64,000 nt of DNA from a virus. The first letter of the stretch is position 1, and each line of letters opens with the position of its first letter. The position numbers were made by a program, and so were the translations under genes. Below the pieces are notes generated by a model. It saw only the letters and a list, made by a program, of their open reading frames with translations. It was not told where the DNA came from and ran no database searches. Below are positions 17,313 through 26,749 of the stretch, piece after piece. The stretch spans positions 27,412-91,411 of IMG/VR virus record IMGVR_UViG_3300017951_000010, one strand, 5' to 3'.

Positions 17313-18169
17313 CGAGTCTTGCAGTAATTACAACTTTTCCACCAAAAAACAACTACGCTGATAGGATGATTCAAAGTCATATCGACAATTGGCCCGATGA
17401 CGTGACACTTTATGCCTACTACGAAAAAAACAAGCCAACACTCGAACACCCAAAAGTCAAATACGTAGACACAGAAGCGGTGAACCCTGAACTTGTAAGA
17501 TTCAAAAATCGCCATAAAAATGATCCTGTGGCGAATGGTGAGACCACACCCATACCTGGGGGAGTAAGAAGATTGCCAAATGCAGGAGACCTAGACAGAG
17601 GCAAAGGTTCCTTTCTTTGGGACGCGGTAAGGTTTTCTCACAAAGTCTTTTGTGTTGCACACGCCATTGAAAACATCGACAACGACTACTTGCTTTGGCT
17701 TGATGCTGACACCTACACGTTCCGTCCGATAACAAAAAAGTTTGTGACGGATCTATTGCCGAACGACAAACTTGTAAACTACCTAGGGAGGCCAACATAT
17801 CCCGAGTGTGGTTGGGTATGCTACAATAGGAGACATCCAAAAATAAAAGAGTTTATCCACCAATGGACAAAACTATATACTAATGACACAATATTCAACG
17901 AGCTGGAATGGCACGACAGTTATCTGTTTTGGCAGGTATTACAGCGAGTGGCTCCTGACCAAGGCGTGGACATAGGACACGGTGCGGGAGTACAAGGACT
18001 GCATGTTTTCGTGAACAGTGTTCTAGGAGAATATGTCGATCACATGAAAGGAAAAAGGAAATTGAAGGGCAAAAGTTCAAAATCAGACCTTAGAGTAAAA
18101 AGAGATCAACAATATTGGCAGACGGTTGAAGACTACAACCCGTTTGCAAAACAAGGAGACAAAAAATAA
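17309..18169 (+). CDS. GT-A-like glycosyltransferase, trio member 1
   Basis: 286 residues from the ATG at 17309, overlapping the previous stop (ATGA). VITTFPP opens the fold. WDAVRFSHKVF is followed by LLWLDADTYTF, the DxD metal and nucleotide site (about 128-138). The C-terminus has FVNSVLGEYVDHMKGKRKLKGKSS and QYWQT. The same four blocks occur in two other genes here (19324-20196 and 60143-60946), so this is a phage-amplified family. The donor sugar is unknown. Confidence 0.7.
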   Translation: MTSLAVITTFPPKNNYADRMIQSHIDNWPDDVTLYAYYEKNKPTLEHPKVKYVDTEAVNPELVRFKNRHKNDPVANGETTPIPGGVRRLPNAGDLDRGKGSFLWDAVRFSHKVFCVAHAIENIDNDYLLWLDADTYTFRPITKKFVTDLLPNDKLVNYLGRPTYPECGWVCYNRRHPKIKEFIHQWTKLYTNDTIFNELEWHDSYLFWQVLQRVAPDQGVDIGHGAGVQGLHVFVNSVLGEYVDHMKGKRKLKGKSSKSDLRVKRDQQYWQTVEDYNPFAKQGDKK

Positions 18170-19327
18170 ATGAAATACCCACTAGCATACTCCACTTGGG
18201 GCAAAGAAGAATTAGATGCAATACAAAAAGTGATTGACACGGACATGTACACCATGGGCAAACATGTAAAACAATTTGAGAATGAATTTGCAGAACTTTT
18301 CCACTCTCCCAATGCCATCATGGTAAATTCTGGTTCGAGCGCAAACCTTTTGATGCTCAGCCTTTTAAAATGGAAATACAAACTGACAGGTGACATAATT
18401 GTTCCTGTTGTAGGTTGGGCAACTACCTATTTCCCAATAGCACAAAATGGCTTTAAGATAAACTTTGTTGATGTAGATCCAAACACATGGAACATAGATG
18501 TTAACAAAATAGAACAGGCGATTACACCAAACACCTGTGCAATTATGCCAGTAAATTTGTTGGGCAATAGTTGTGACTACCAAGCAATCAAAAGCATTTG
18601 CGATAAACATAACCTTGTTCTTATAGAAGACAACTGCGAGTCGATGGGTGCTAAATTCAACGAGCAACACACGGGCACCTTTGGCCTGGCCGGCTCATTC
18701 AGTTTCTTCTTTAGTCATCACATACAAACAATGGAAGGCGGTATGATATTGTGCCGAGACAAGGAAGACGCGGACTACCTAAGGAGTATGAGGGCACACG
18801 GTTGGGTAAGAGAATTGCCTGACAATTCTTCATTGTATCAAAAAACAGGAAATGCATTTGATGATAATTTTATATTTGCCACTCCGGGATACAATCTACG
18901 TCCTCTAGAAATGAGTGGAGCGATTGGCTCTGTCCAACTTACAAAATGGGATTCAATCATGTCCACTAGATTGGCCAACGCCAAACATTTTTTAAATTTG
19001 TTCTCAAACAAATCGTGGTGCAGGATACAACAGGAGACCGGTAAAAGCAGTTGGTTCACATTTGGGATAGTGCTTGATGGAAAACTAAAAGGAAGGCGGC
19101 CAGAAGTGATAGACGCATTGTCTAAGGCAGGCATACAGAACAGACCGTTGGCATCGAGGAATTTTCTTAAACAACCAGTTATGCCAAACTTAGACTACAT
19201 GGTGTCTGGTACAACGGAGTCGGCTGATGACATACACGAAAACGGATTTTTTGTTGGCAACGGAAGTGTTGGTATACAAGAAGAGATCAGCCAGATGTAT
19301 GAAATAATCAGTGGTATTGCAAAATGA
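18170..19327 (+). CDS. DegT/DnrJ/EryC1-fold enzyme, probable sugar 3-dehydratase (His in place of Lys)
   Basis: 385 residues, full length for the family. The PLP-fold motifs are NSGSSANL (53-60), VPVVGWATT (78-86) and IEDNCESMG (152-160). At the Schiff-base position the sequence is FSFFFSHHIQTMEGG, so His (about 183) replaces the usual Lys. The same swap defines the ColD and RfbH/E1 3-dehydratases, which remove the 3-hydroxyl of 4-keto-6-deoxy sugars. A dehydratase making a 3-deoxy sugar is therefore more likely than an aminotransferase. The gene abuts one transferase gene and overlaps the next. Confidence 0.8.
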   Translation: MKYPLAYSTWGKEELDAIQKVIDTDMYTMGKHVKQFENEFAELFHSPNAIMVNSGSSANLLMLSLLKWKYKLTGDIIVPVVGWATTYFPIAQNGFKINFVDVDPNTWNIDVNKIEQAITPNTCAIMPVNLLGNSCDYQAIKSICDKHNLVLIEDNCESMGAKFNEQHTGTFGLAGSFSFFFSHHIQTMEGGMILCRDKEDADYLRSMRAHGWVRELPDNSSLYQKTGNAFDDNFIFATPGYNLRPLEMSGAIGSVQLTKWDSIMSTRLANAKHFLNLFSNKSWCRIQQETGKSSWFTFGIVLDGKLKGRRPEVIDALSKAGIQNRPLASRNFLKQPVMPNLDYMVSGTTESADDIHENGFFVGNGSVGIQEEISQMYEIISGIAK

Positions 19328-20196
19328 AAAGTTTAACAATCGCAACAACCTGGGGCACGAAATACCATCCTAACCCTGTGGTTCCGTGTGTAGAAAGCAC
19401 TATCAAAAACTGGCCCGAACATGCCAAGATACTTTTATATCCAGACGACATGAACCAATCTATAAAATCACCTCGTGTGCAAAACATAGATCTGTTACAG
19501 GCACAACCAAAACTGCAAGAATTCATTAACAGGCATAAAGACGACCCGATGTTGAATCCTCGAATACGACAAAATACACAGGAGCAAAAAGGATTCGACA
19601 AAGACACCTCGATATATGTGTACGATGCAGTGCGTTTTAGTTATAAAGTTTTTGCGTGTATAGACGCTTGGCAAAGGACCAAACCTGATATGCTATGGTT
19701 CTTGGATGCTGATCTACTGACATTTGAAAAGATCCCAATGTCTTGGCTAGAACACATAATGCCAGATACAGCGTTCACGTCTTATCTGGGCCGACCAAAA
19801 AAAGGTTTTTCTGAGACTGGATACTACGCATTTAACACCGCACACAAATACACAGGCGAATTTTTTGAGAGATGGGAACAGTACTACACAGAAGATTTAT
19901 TTTTCAACATACAAAAGGGTTTTCTAAACCATTTTCCAATATCAGGGTACACAGACTCGTTCACGTTTGATGCTGTCAGGATCGAAATGGAACAGGCTGG
20001 TAAAATAAAAAATGAAGACCTAAATGACGGCAGGTGGGCGGGCGAAAGAAAGGCCAGGCATCCATTTATCAATTCAGAATTGGGACAGTACATGGACCAC
20101 ATGAAAGGTTACACAAGAAAGTCTGCAATGAGCTCTAAAAAAAGAGACCTTACCACTAAACAGACACATCCATATTGGCAAACACTAAAAGATTAG
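19324..20196 (+). CDS. GT-A-like glycosyltransferase, trio member 2
   Basis: 290 residues. IATTWGTKY opens the fold, then YDAVRFSYKVF and MLWFLDADLLTF (about 133-144) with the DxD site. The end has FINSELGQYMDHMKGYTRKSAMSSKKRDL and HPYWQT. It is clearly paralogous to the genes at 17309-18169 and 60143-60946. It is ATGA-coupled to the DegT-fold gene, suggesting the transferase uses or accompanies the sugar that enzyme makes. That link is inference from position. Confidence 0.7.
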   Translation: MKSLTIATTWGTKYHPNPVVPCVESTIKNWPEHAKILLYPDDMNQSIKSPRVQNIDLLQAQPKLQEFINRHKDDPMLNPRIRQNTQEQKGFDKDTSIYVYDAVRFSYKVFACIDAWQRTKPDMLWFLDADLLTFEKIPMSWLEHIMPDTAFTSYLGRPKKGFSETGYYAFNTAHKYTGEFFERWEQYYTEDLFFNIQKGFLNHFPISGYTDSFTFDAVRIEMEQAGKIKNEDLNDGRWAGERKARHPFINSELGQYMDHMKGYTRKSAMSSKKRDLTTKQTHPYWQTLKD

Positions 20197-20201
20197 GTTA
20201 G

Positions 20202-20208
20202 TAAATAT
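20202..20208 (+). promoter_or_regulatory. Late-promoter-like TAAATAT
   Basis: Four bases before the ATG at 20213 and overlapping an earlier in-frame ATG at 20207. The position favours the second ATG as the start. Confidence 0.45.
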
Positions 20209-20212
20209 GGCT

Positions 20213-21148
20213 ATGAGATCACTTATAACAGGTTGCCAAGGTTTCATAGGCAAAAATCTAGCACAGCATCTAAAAAAACAAGGACATCATGTCACTGGAA
20301 TCGATAAAAAACTAAAAGTGGGTGATCCTGTTTTTGTTGATGATTTTGTAGGACACGACATGGAGTCAAGAATTACAATAGACAACGACTTTGACAGGAT
20401 ATATCACCTGAGTGCTGACGTGCCAAATTCAAAAAATGTTGGATCAGCTCAACTTGGCACTGGCAGAAGTAACCCTATTCAGACAATACAAGCAATGGAT
20501 TTTGCGGCTAAAAATAAATCACATTTTATATATGCTGTGTCTGCCATGATATACAACACTAGTTTTCAAGGTCATAACGGACCTGACCTTAATGAAGATG
20601 AACACATATGGCCTGCACAGCCGGCTGGCAATATATACGGAATGGAAAAATTATACAACATGCAATTGGCACAAGAATACGCAAAAAGTTATGGCATGAA
20701 AATTTCGTTACCTATATTCCACGCCATGTACGGTCCACACTGTGATGTGCTTGAAAATTCTAAAGTTGTAGCGGCAACTTGCCTAAAAATAATCAAAGCC
20801 AATGATCCTGGAGAAATTGAAATTTGGGGTGACGGAACGCAAATTAGATCCTTCTGCTACATTGATGACTTGATGATAGGGCTTGACAAATTAATTGAAA
20901 ATGACGTGCAAATACCAATCAACATGGGATCAGATGAAGCGATCACCATGAACCAATTAGCAGACATGCTGATCGACATATCAGGGAAAAAAATAAAAAA
21001 GACATACCTTCCATCCGGACCGGCTGGTTGTATGCGAAGAAATTCTGACAATACGAAAATTAAAAAATTGACAGGCTGGAAGCCAAACTATCCACTCCTA
21101 GAAGGACTGAAAAAAACATACGAATACGTACAGACAGTAGTAAAATGA
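20213..21148 (+). CDS. NAD-dependent sugar epimerase/dehydratase (extended SDR)
   Basis: 311 residues from the ATG at 20213 (20207 is the alternative). The NAD loop is TGCQGFIG (about 6-13). HLSADVP follows, then the catalytic SAMIYNT with YGMEK (Y-x3-K, about 142-146) and an RSFCYIDDL strand near 218. The C-terminal TGWKPNYPLLEGL is typical of extended SDRs acting on nucleotide sugars, and the overall pattern leans toward GDP-mannose 3,5-epimerase-like members. It lies between two transferase genes. Confidence 0.8.
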   Translation: MRSLITGCQGFIGKNLAQHLKKQGHHVTGIDKKLKVGDPVFVDDFVGHDMESRITIDNDFDRIYHLSADVPNSKNVGSAQLGTGRSNPIQTIQAMDFAAKNKSHFIYAVSAMIYNTSFQGHNGPDLNEDEHIWPAQPAGNIYGMEKLYNMQLAQEYAKSYGMKISLPIFHAMYGPHCDVLENSKVVAATCLKIIKANDPGEIEIWGDGTQIRSFCYIDDLMIGLDKLIENDVQIPINMGSDEAITMNQLADMLIDISGKKIKKTYLPSGPAGCMRRNSDNTKIKKLTGWKPNYPLLEGLKKTYEYVQTVVK

Positions 21149-22017
21149 AACTAGAAATATGGACGGACTACGGTCCATTGAATTCAAAACCAATTTTTCA
21201 CGCATTCATCCAAAGCGTTCGTGACGCCGGAGACCAAGTTTACGAAAATAGGTCGACCAACGCCGACGTGGCTGTAATATGGAGCGTGTTATGGCGAGGC
21301 AGGATGCAATCTTACAGACCAATCTGGGAAAAGTACAGGACAGAAGGCAAACCGGTCGTTGTCATAGAAGTGGGCGGTCTAAGACGCAATCAAAGTTTCA
21401 AGATAGGAATCAATGGCATAAACAGAGATGCAGATTTTGCCAATCAAGAGTTTGATGACAAACGTTGGCCATTGTTTAGACACGAATTGAAGCCGTGGAA
21501 TCCAACAGGAGAGATGATAGTAATATGTGGACAACATGATCAATCGGAACAATGGAAGGGGTTACCTAGAATGGGCACCTGGATCAAAAACCAAATTGCA
21601 GAAATCAGAAAATACACATCTCGTCCAATACTAGTGAGGCCACATCCACGAAATCAGATCCCATTTAAGGAAAGTGATTTCAAGAACGTCAAAGTACGTC
21701 TGCCGAGGCGAGACTACAAAACATACGACGACACAGACTTCAAGGCTGTGCTAGGCCGTGCGTGGGCAATCATCAACCATAGTTCTAATCCTGCCATAGA
21801 GTCAGTGATAAACGGAGTTCCGGTGTTTGTATCGCAATCTAGTTTATGCCATGATGTGGGTAACTTATCAATTTCAGACATAAACACACCTGCTATGCCA
21901 AATAGAATGCAGTGGGCCAACAGGCTTGCCTACACTGAATGGTTCGAAGACGAGATTAGACAGGGATTGCCATGGCAAAGAATCAAAAAACGACTGCAGG
22001 AGAAATACCTCAAATGA
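21145..22017 (+). CDS. Capsule-type glycosyltransferase-like protein, paralogue family member 4
   Basis: 290 residues, ATGA-coupled to the epimerase. It has RPILVRPHPRNQI (about 163-175), GRAWAIINHSSNPAIESVINGVPVFV (about 208-233) and the terminal MQWANRLAYTEWFEDEI. The N-terminal half has EIWTDYGPLNS and VIWSVLWRGRM. It retains the RPHP motif and a Ser-rich loop before the glycine-rich strand, as in KpsC-like enzymes. The function is inferred from family pattern and neighbours. Confidence 0.6.
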   Translation: MKLEIWTDYGPLNSKPIFHAFIQSVRDAGDQVYENRSTNADVAVIWSVLWRGRMQSYRPIWEKYRTEGKPVVVIEVGGLRRNQSFKIGINGINRDADFANQEFDDKRWPLFRHELKPWNPTGEMIVICGQHDQSEQWKGLPRMGTWIKNQIAEIRKYTSRPILVRPHPRNQIPFKESDFKNVKVRLPRRDYKTYDDTDFKAVLGRAWAIINHSSNPAIESVINGVPVFVSQSSLCHDVGNLSISDINTPAMPNRMQWANRLAYTEWFEDEIRQGLPWQRIKKRLQEKYLK

Positions 22018-22775
22018 CAATAATAAACTTAGGAAAAATGAATGAAATACTACCGATAGAATTTGAAACGTACAAAGGCGAGACCATTGTTGTTAAGACA
22101 ATCATAAGGGGCGGTAAAAAAATACAGGAAACAGGATACTACGAAGACAAAGTCAAAAACAAGCCGAGAGGCAATGCCTACGTGATAGGTAACGGTCCAT
22201 CGAGGAAAGGTTTCGACCTCAACACACTCAAAGCCACAGGACAAACTTACGGATGCAATGCCCTGTACAGAGACTTCTTGCCAGATTTTATCTTTAGCGT
22301 GGATACAAAAATCACAATGAAAATGGTAGAGGACGAGGTGGGTCTCAAGACAAATCATTATGCACCTGCTCTCGAAGTCAACAGGAAACAATCAAAAGGC
22401 ATGCTACACCTCATACCACACAATCCTCACTGGATATCAGGCAACGCCGCGTTCTGGACTGCATGTGTGCATGGGCACAGAAACATTTACCTAATAGGTT
22501 TTGATTTCAGAGAATACGGCAAGGGCGAACTGAACAATATCTACCAGGACACGGAAAACTACGGCGAGAGGCATAGTGATGCCATATTTGAACAGTGGTT
22601 GAAACAATTTAGGGATCACCTGAAGATGAGACCTTACTGCCATTTTACTATTGTTCACGACAACCCACCGGATTTCCTTAACTACTTGCAGACAGGAACA
22701 GATCTTGGAAATTCCAGTCTAATGACTTACAAGGAATTTAACGATAAAGTTTTAAAAAAGCAGACTGAAACTTAG
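22014..22775 (+). CDS. DUF115/MptE-like Rossmann protein
   Basis: 253 residues from the ATG at 22014, overlapping the previous stop. AYVIGNGPSRKGFDL (about 54-68) followed by YGCNALYRDFLPDFIFSVD is the pattern of DUF115-like proteins, where a G-x-GPS loop binds nucleotide. NAAFWTACVHGHRNIYLIGFDF supplies the second core strand. Members include glycosyltransferase- or sialyltransferase-like enzymes and pterin pyrophosphokinases. In this context a glycan role is more likely. It closes the first glycan operon. Confidence 0.55.
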   Translation: MTIINLGKMNEILPIEFETYKGETIVVKTIIRGGKKIQETGYYEDKVKNKPRGNAYVIGNGPSRKGFDLNTLKATGQTYGCNALYRDFLPDFIFSVDTKITMKMVEDEVGLKTNHYAPALEVNRKQSKGMLHLIPHNPHWISGNAAFWTACVHGHRNIYLIGFDFREYGKGELNNIYQDTENYGERHSDAIFEQWLKQFRDHLKMRPYCHFTIVHDNPPDFLNYLQTGTDLGNSSLMTYKEFNDKVLKKQTET

Positions 22776-22794
22776 GTCTAAAAGCATAGAAGTT

Positions 22795-23205
22795 TTAATT
22801 GTGATTTGAATAAGGATCCTTCAATACAGTCATCTGATACAGATGCACCATCTCATGAGCAAGTTTTTCGATAAAGTCTTTCCATGTAGGAAATTTACAA
22901 TGTAGTTGTATGTAATATCCTTCAACAATATGATGTGGCAATTTGCGTTGATTAAATCTTCCTGCTGGTGCATGTCTGCCATCCCAATGAGCCACACATC
23001 TGCCCCAGTCCTTGTGTAACTTTTTGATTTCAATATGAACACGCCCTAATCTATTACCAAAAAGCACTGTGTTTAATTTGGTAAACCAATGTGCAACTGC
23101 CATCCCTGTAGGTTTATACTCTCGGACGTCGCCCCTGGTCTCAAGGTTCCGTTGCAGTTGTTTTCTAAAACTTTTTATTCTACTATGTGTTTTCTTTCTT
23201 TGCAT
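22795..23205 (-). CDS. SprT-like zinc metalloprotein
   Basis: 136 residues from the ATG at 23205. HEMVH (117-121) is the zinc protease motif, placed near the C-terminus after a basic N-terminal half. FNQRKLPHHIVEGYYIQLHC precedes it as the SprT-like strand. SprT/Spartan proteins act on DNA-protein crosslinks, and small SprT-like genes occur in T4-like marine phages. Its 5' end abuts the -35 element of the promoter that drives the replication block in the opposite direction. Confidence 0.7.
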   Translation of the reverse strand: MQRKKTHSRIKSFRKQLQRNLETRGDVREYKPTGMAVAHWFTKLNTVLFGNRLGRVHIEIKKLHKDWGRCVAHWDGRHAPAGRFNQRKLPHHIVEGYYIQLHCKFPTWKDFIEKLAHEMVHLYQMTVLKDPYSNHN

Positions 23206-23207
23206 GG

Positions 23208-23235
23208 TTGACAAAATTACCAATTATTGTATAAT
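23208..23235 (+). promoter_or_regulatory. Consensus sigma-70-type promoter for the replication block
   Basis: TTGACA (23208-23213) and TATAAT (23230-23235) are separated by 16 bases. Both hexamers match the bacterial consensus exactly. The start of the HARP-like gene is 36 bases further on. It should be read by the unmodified host polymerase, that is as an early promoter. Confidence 0.8.
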
Positions 23236-23271
23236 GTACTAATAATTATCTAAATTACCAGGTTTATAAAA

Positions 23272-24600
23272 ATGTCAGATATGCCAAAAACAATTAACGA
23301 AGCCCTTAAAATATTAGCATATAATGATTATCTATGGGGTGACCCCACAAAAAAGGCAATAAATGCCCATCCTAAGGACAGAGCAACTGTGTCATCATTA
23401 GCAGAATCACAATATGCGTGGACTGAAAAACAGGCAAGGCTGGCACTCGTAATACTGAAAAGATATCTCACGAAGTTTCAAGCACATGGCATGGATATAA
23501 AATCTCTGCTTGATGATCCCAAGTATGACGAACAATTCCGTGAAATCAATTTTAAAAAAACAATACAATACATCTCAATAGAAGATGAAGAATTGATAGA
23601 AGTACGATTTCCTTATCACAAAAAAGTCATCCAACTGATACGATGCCTCAAGGATAAAAGAGACCTCCCTGCAGGCTATTCCTCGTATGATGGTGAGTCA
23701 AAAAAATGGTTGTTCAAAAAAACAGATGTGACAACATACTACCTTACATTAATTGCGGCACGATATGATTTTGAATTTTTAGATAAAAAAATAATTAAAG
23801 ACTACGACAACATCAATAAATCTATTAAAAATCATAAAATACCTACTGCCACCATTGTTGGCGAACAAGTTTGCTTGTCCCACGCTCCGGAATCCATGCT
23901 GTCTTACTGGCAAGATACTCAGCAAGACAAACCTTTGTTGCATCAAATAGATGCATTGAAAAATATCCGAGTTGATGCCACACAACTTGTTTGCAGTGCT
24001 GAGAATCAACTGGCCTTAAAAATTGCCAATAACAACCACCATAAGTTATGGATAGATTCGAAAACATACTCCAAACAAGAAGTGGTGAGGAGTTTGTTTG
24101 AATTGGATGCCTTTCCTTTGGTAATGCCTTGCCATAGTGATTTACAGGAAGAAAATGAAGTAGAAGAATTTTGGGAGTGGCTTAACGTATTCAAAATAAA
24201 CGGGATCGACATACTCAAAGATTGTTCTTGGGGATTTGACCTCCGCGAACCTATATACAGGAAAGATGTGGAAAGGAACAATGAAAGAACTTATCTGATT
24301 GACAGCACAAAGTCGAGACAGTTTTTCGAAAACTTGTATGAACTGCACCAGATGAGCAAACAATTTAAATTTATCGATAAAAAAACCAAAATACTTTTTG
24401 TAAGGAACAGGATACCACGTGCATTAATCAAGAGCAAGATACAACCAAAAACATCTCTAATAGCGTTAGGTGGTGGTTATTATGCTGGTGGCACAGAGAA
24501 TCTGAAAAGACTGCTTGAAAATCTTCCAAAAAAGTTGTATTATAGTGATCACCAACCGAGTAGTTGGGACTGGAATGATCGCATTATACAAAAAATTTAA
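23272..24600 (+). CDS. Unknown protein with HARP-like segment, upstream of UvsW
   Basis: 442 residues. Residues about 100-165 read FPYHKKVIQLIRCLKDKR, then WLFKKTDVTTYYLTLI. This is the order of a HARP domain (hydrophobic-basic strand, Trp strand, helix), used by SMARCAL1-type annealing helicases. The C-terminal 200 residues have an alternating strand/helix layout with a PSSWDW end and no helicase motif. The stop is directly followed by the ATG of UvsW. It may be a partner that adds strand-annealing or fork-binding activity to UvsW; this is inference. Confidence 0.5.
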   Translation: MSDMPKTINEALKILAYNDYLWGDPTKKAINAHPKDRATVSSLAESQYAWTEKQARLALVILKRYLTKFQAHGMDIKSLLDDPKYDEQFREINFKKTIQYISIEDEELIEVRFPYHKKVIQLIRCLKDKRDLPAGYSSYDGESKKWLFKKTDVTTYYLTLIAARYDFEFLDKKIIKDYDNINKSIKNHKIPTATIVGEQVCLSHAPESMLSYWQDTQQDKPLLHQIDALKNIRVDATQLVCSAENQLALKIANNNHHKLWIDSKTYSKQEVVRSLFELDAFPLVMPCHSDLQEENEVEEFWEWLNVFKINGIDILKDCSWGFDLREPIYRKDVERNNERTYLIDSTKSRQFFENLYELHQMSKQFKFIDKKTKILFVRNRIPRALIKSKIQPKTSLIALGGGYYAGGTENLKRLLENLPKKLYYSDHQPSSWDWNDRIIQKI

Positions 24601-26064
24601 ATGAGCAGTTGTAAATTAGTAATAAAAGACGAAGTAAATGTGAAGTTTGAGAATCTATCTCTCGAATGGCGCAAAAGACTGTCAAACAAATTCAAATATG
24701 AGATACCATATGCAAGGCATCTGCCAGCAGTGAAATTGGGCAGATGGGATGGTAAGGTAAGTTTCTTTGGATTGGGAGGCACCACGTACCTCAACCTAGT
24801 TGACCAAATACTTCCTATACTAGAAGAAGGCGGCGTATATGTGGACTTCGAAGACAGACGTCAACAACACAATTATGAATTTAAAAAAGTAGACAAGGAC
24901 TACTTGTCGCACATCACGTGGCCAGACAATCATCCGTGTGCAGGACAGAAATTACAACTTCGTGACTACCAAGTTGAAACCATAAACAAGTTTATAGAGA
25001 ATCCTCAGTGCATACAGGAGATTGCCACGGGAGCAGGTAAAACTATAATCACAGCGGCATTGTGTCAATTGGTTGAACCATACGGACGTACATTGACTAT
25101 TGTTCCAAACAAAAGTTTAGTGACTCAGACAGAGGAAGACTTTCTCACCTGTAATTTAGATACTGGCGTGTACTATGGTGACAGGAAGGAACTTGGTAGG
25201 TACAATACAATCGCGACATGGCAGAGCTTGAACGTTCTGGAAAAGAAAGCCAAAGACGAACACACAACAGAGTTCCTTGAAGCAATACAAGGCATCAACA
25301 CAATAATAATTGATGAGGTGCACATGGCAAAAGCAGACGTGTTGAAGAGATTATTGACTGGTCCATTTGCACACTGTGGCATACGTTGGGGTCTCACAGG
25401 TACTGTACCAAAGGCAGATTATGAATTCATGGGCCTGAAATGTAGCATCGGTGAGGTTGCAAATAAAATACAGGCCAGTGAACTACAGGAGAAAGGTGTG
25501 TTGGCAAACTGCCACGTGAATGTGTTGCAGACACAGGACCATCCACAGTTCAAAACATATGGAGAAGAATTGAAATGGTTAACCACAGACCAAACAAGAA
25601 TGACTTGGGTAGCACAGACAATACAAAGTATCTCAACATCAGGGAATACTTTGATACTAGTAGATAGAATAAGTGCAGGTGAAATACTAGAGAAGAAATT
25701 AAAGGACTCAGTGTTTGTGTCTGGGTCAACAAAAAACACAGATAGAAAGGAGCAGTACGATGAAGTATCTACTAGCCAAAATAAAATTATTATTGCCACA
25801 TATGGAGTTGCCGCTGTTGGCATTAATATTCCTAGGATTTTTAATCTTGTCCTAATAGAGCCAGGTAAGTCATTTGTGAGGGTGATACAGAGCATAGGTC
25901 GTGGGATCAGAAAAGCAGAGGACAAGGACAGTGTGCAGATCTGGGACATTACCAGCAGTTGCAAGTTTGCAAAAAGACACCTGGGGGCGAGGAAAAAGTT
26001 TTACAAAGAAGCCAATTATCCATACAAGATAGAAAAGATAAATTATGAAAACAATTTTAATTGA
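24601..26064 (+). CDS. uvsW: UvsW-type DNA/RNA helicase
   Basis: 487 residues (T4 UvsW 503). The N-terminal 110 residues match the UvsW double-strand-recognition domain region. Helicase motifs are ATGAGKT (142-148), DEVH (238-241), TGTV (about 262-265), ATYGVAAVGINI and QSIGRGIRK (motif VI, about 430-438). UvsW unwinds R-loops and branched DNA and shifts T4 from origin- to recombination-dependent replication. The start abuts the upstream stop and the end overlaps the next gene by 20 bases. Confidence 0.92.
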   Translation: MSSCKLVIKDEVNVKFENLSLEWRKRLSNKFKYEIPYARHLPAVKLGRWDGKVSFFGLGGTTYLNLVDQILPILEEGGVYVDFEDRRQQHNYEFKKVDKDYLSHITWPDNHPCAGQKLQLRDYQVETINKFIENPQCIQEIATGAGKTIITAALCQLVEPYGRTLTIVPNKSLVTQTEEDFLTCNLDTGVYYGDRKELGRYNTIATWQSLNVLEKKAKDEHTTEFLEAIQGINTIIIDEVHMAKADVLKRLLTGPFAHCGIRWGLTGTVPKADYEFMGLKCSIGEVANKIQASELQEKGVLANCHVNVLQTQDHPQFKTYGEELKWLTTDQTRMTWVAQTIQSISTSGNTLILVDRISAGEILEKKLKDSVFVSGSTKNTDRKEQYDEVSTSQNKIIIATYGVAAVGINIPRIFNLVLIEPGKSFVRVIQSIGRGIRKAEDKDSVQIWDITSSCKFAKRHLGARKKFYKEANYPYKIEKINYENNFN

Positions 26065-26749
26065 TGGTTGTAGTTATGGTTTAATTTTTAGCCATCATTT
26101 GATAAAGCCTTTTTTCAATGAAAAGTTTGGAGCAAGTAACATCGTTAATATAAGCAAAACAGGTGCTTCGTTTGATACCCAAATCAAAAACTTAATAGAA
26201 ACTTTGTCTGTTGGTGACAGACCAGATTTGATACTTATTCCGGTCACTCATATGACCAGATACGATGAACCTGTTAGTAAGAAATTTGATCCTGCTTTGG
26301 CCTATGATTGGCCTTTGTGTGTTTCAATGGATCCTTTTAAAGATAAACAAAATCTAAATTCAAGATTTCAATCAAAGTTTAATTTAGATTTCATCAATGG
26401 CCTGTTGAAAACTAAAACCATGCTATACAACGATGTAACTAGTTTTAACAACCTTTTGGTAAAAATAATCACTTTATCGGCTTTCCTAAAAAGCAATGGG
26501 TACAGGTATGTAATATTCAATATGTGTAATAACTTCAAAAAGTTGCGTGACATAAATTTTAATAAAACCAAATTAATACAAGACGATGTGAATGTTATGG
26601 AACTATTTGACTTTTGTGGTAATGAATATATGCATCAATTTTCAAAGGGTATACCTCAGGAACAAAAGTATTTTCATCATTATGAGGAACATGAAAATAT
26701 TCAATTGTTAAATTATATCAATTCCTATATAATAAAAAACAATATATGA
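26045..26749 (+). CDS. SGNH-like hydrolase-fold protein
   Basis: 234 residues. ILIDGCSYG (3-11) is a block-I-like motif with a possible Ser nucleophile. ISKTGASFD (about 35-43) resembles block II. The C-terminal YFHHYEEHENIQLL could give the His, but a clear D-x-x-H is missing. It is AT-rich compared with its neighbours and inserted between UvsW and core replication genes, which suggests later acquisition. It is the least certain of the four SGNH-like proteins. Confidence 0.5.
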   Translation: MKTILIDGCSYGLIFSHHLIKPFFNEKFGASNIVNISKTGASFDTQIKNLIETLSVGDRPDLILIPVTHMTRYDEPVSKKFDPALAYDWPLCVSMDPFKDKQNLNSRFQSKFNLDFINGLLKTKTMLYNDVTSFNNLLVKIITLSAFLKSNGYRYVIFNMCNNFKKLRDINFNKTKLIQDDVNVMELFDFCGNEYMHQFSKGIPQEQKYFHHYEEHENIQLLNYINSYIIKNNI

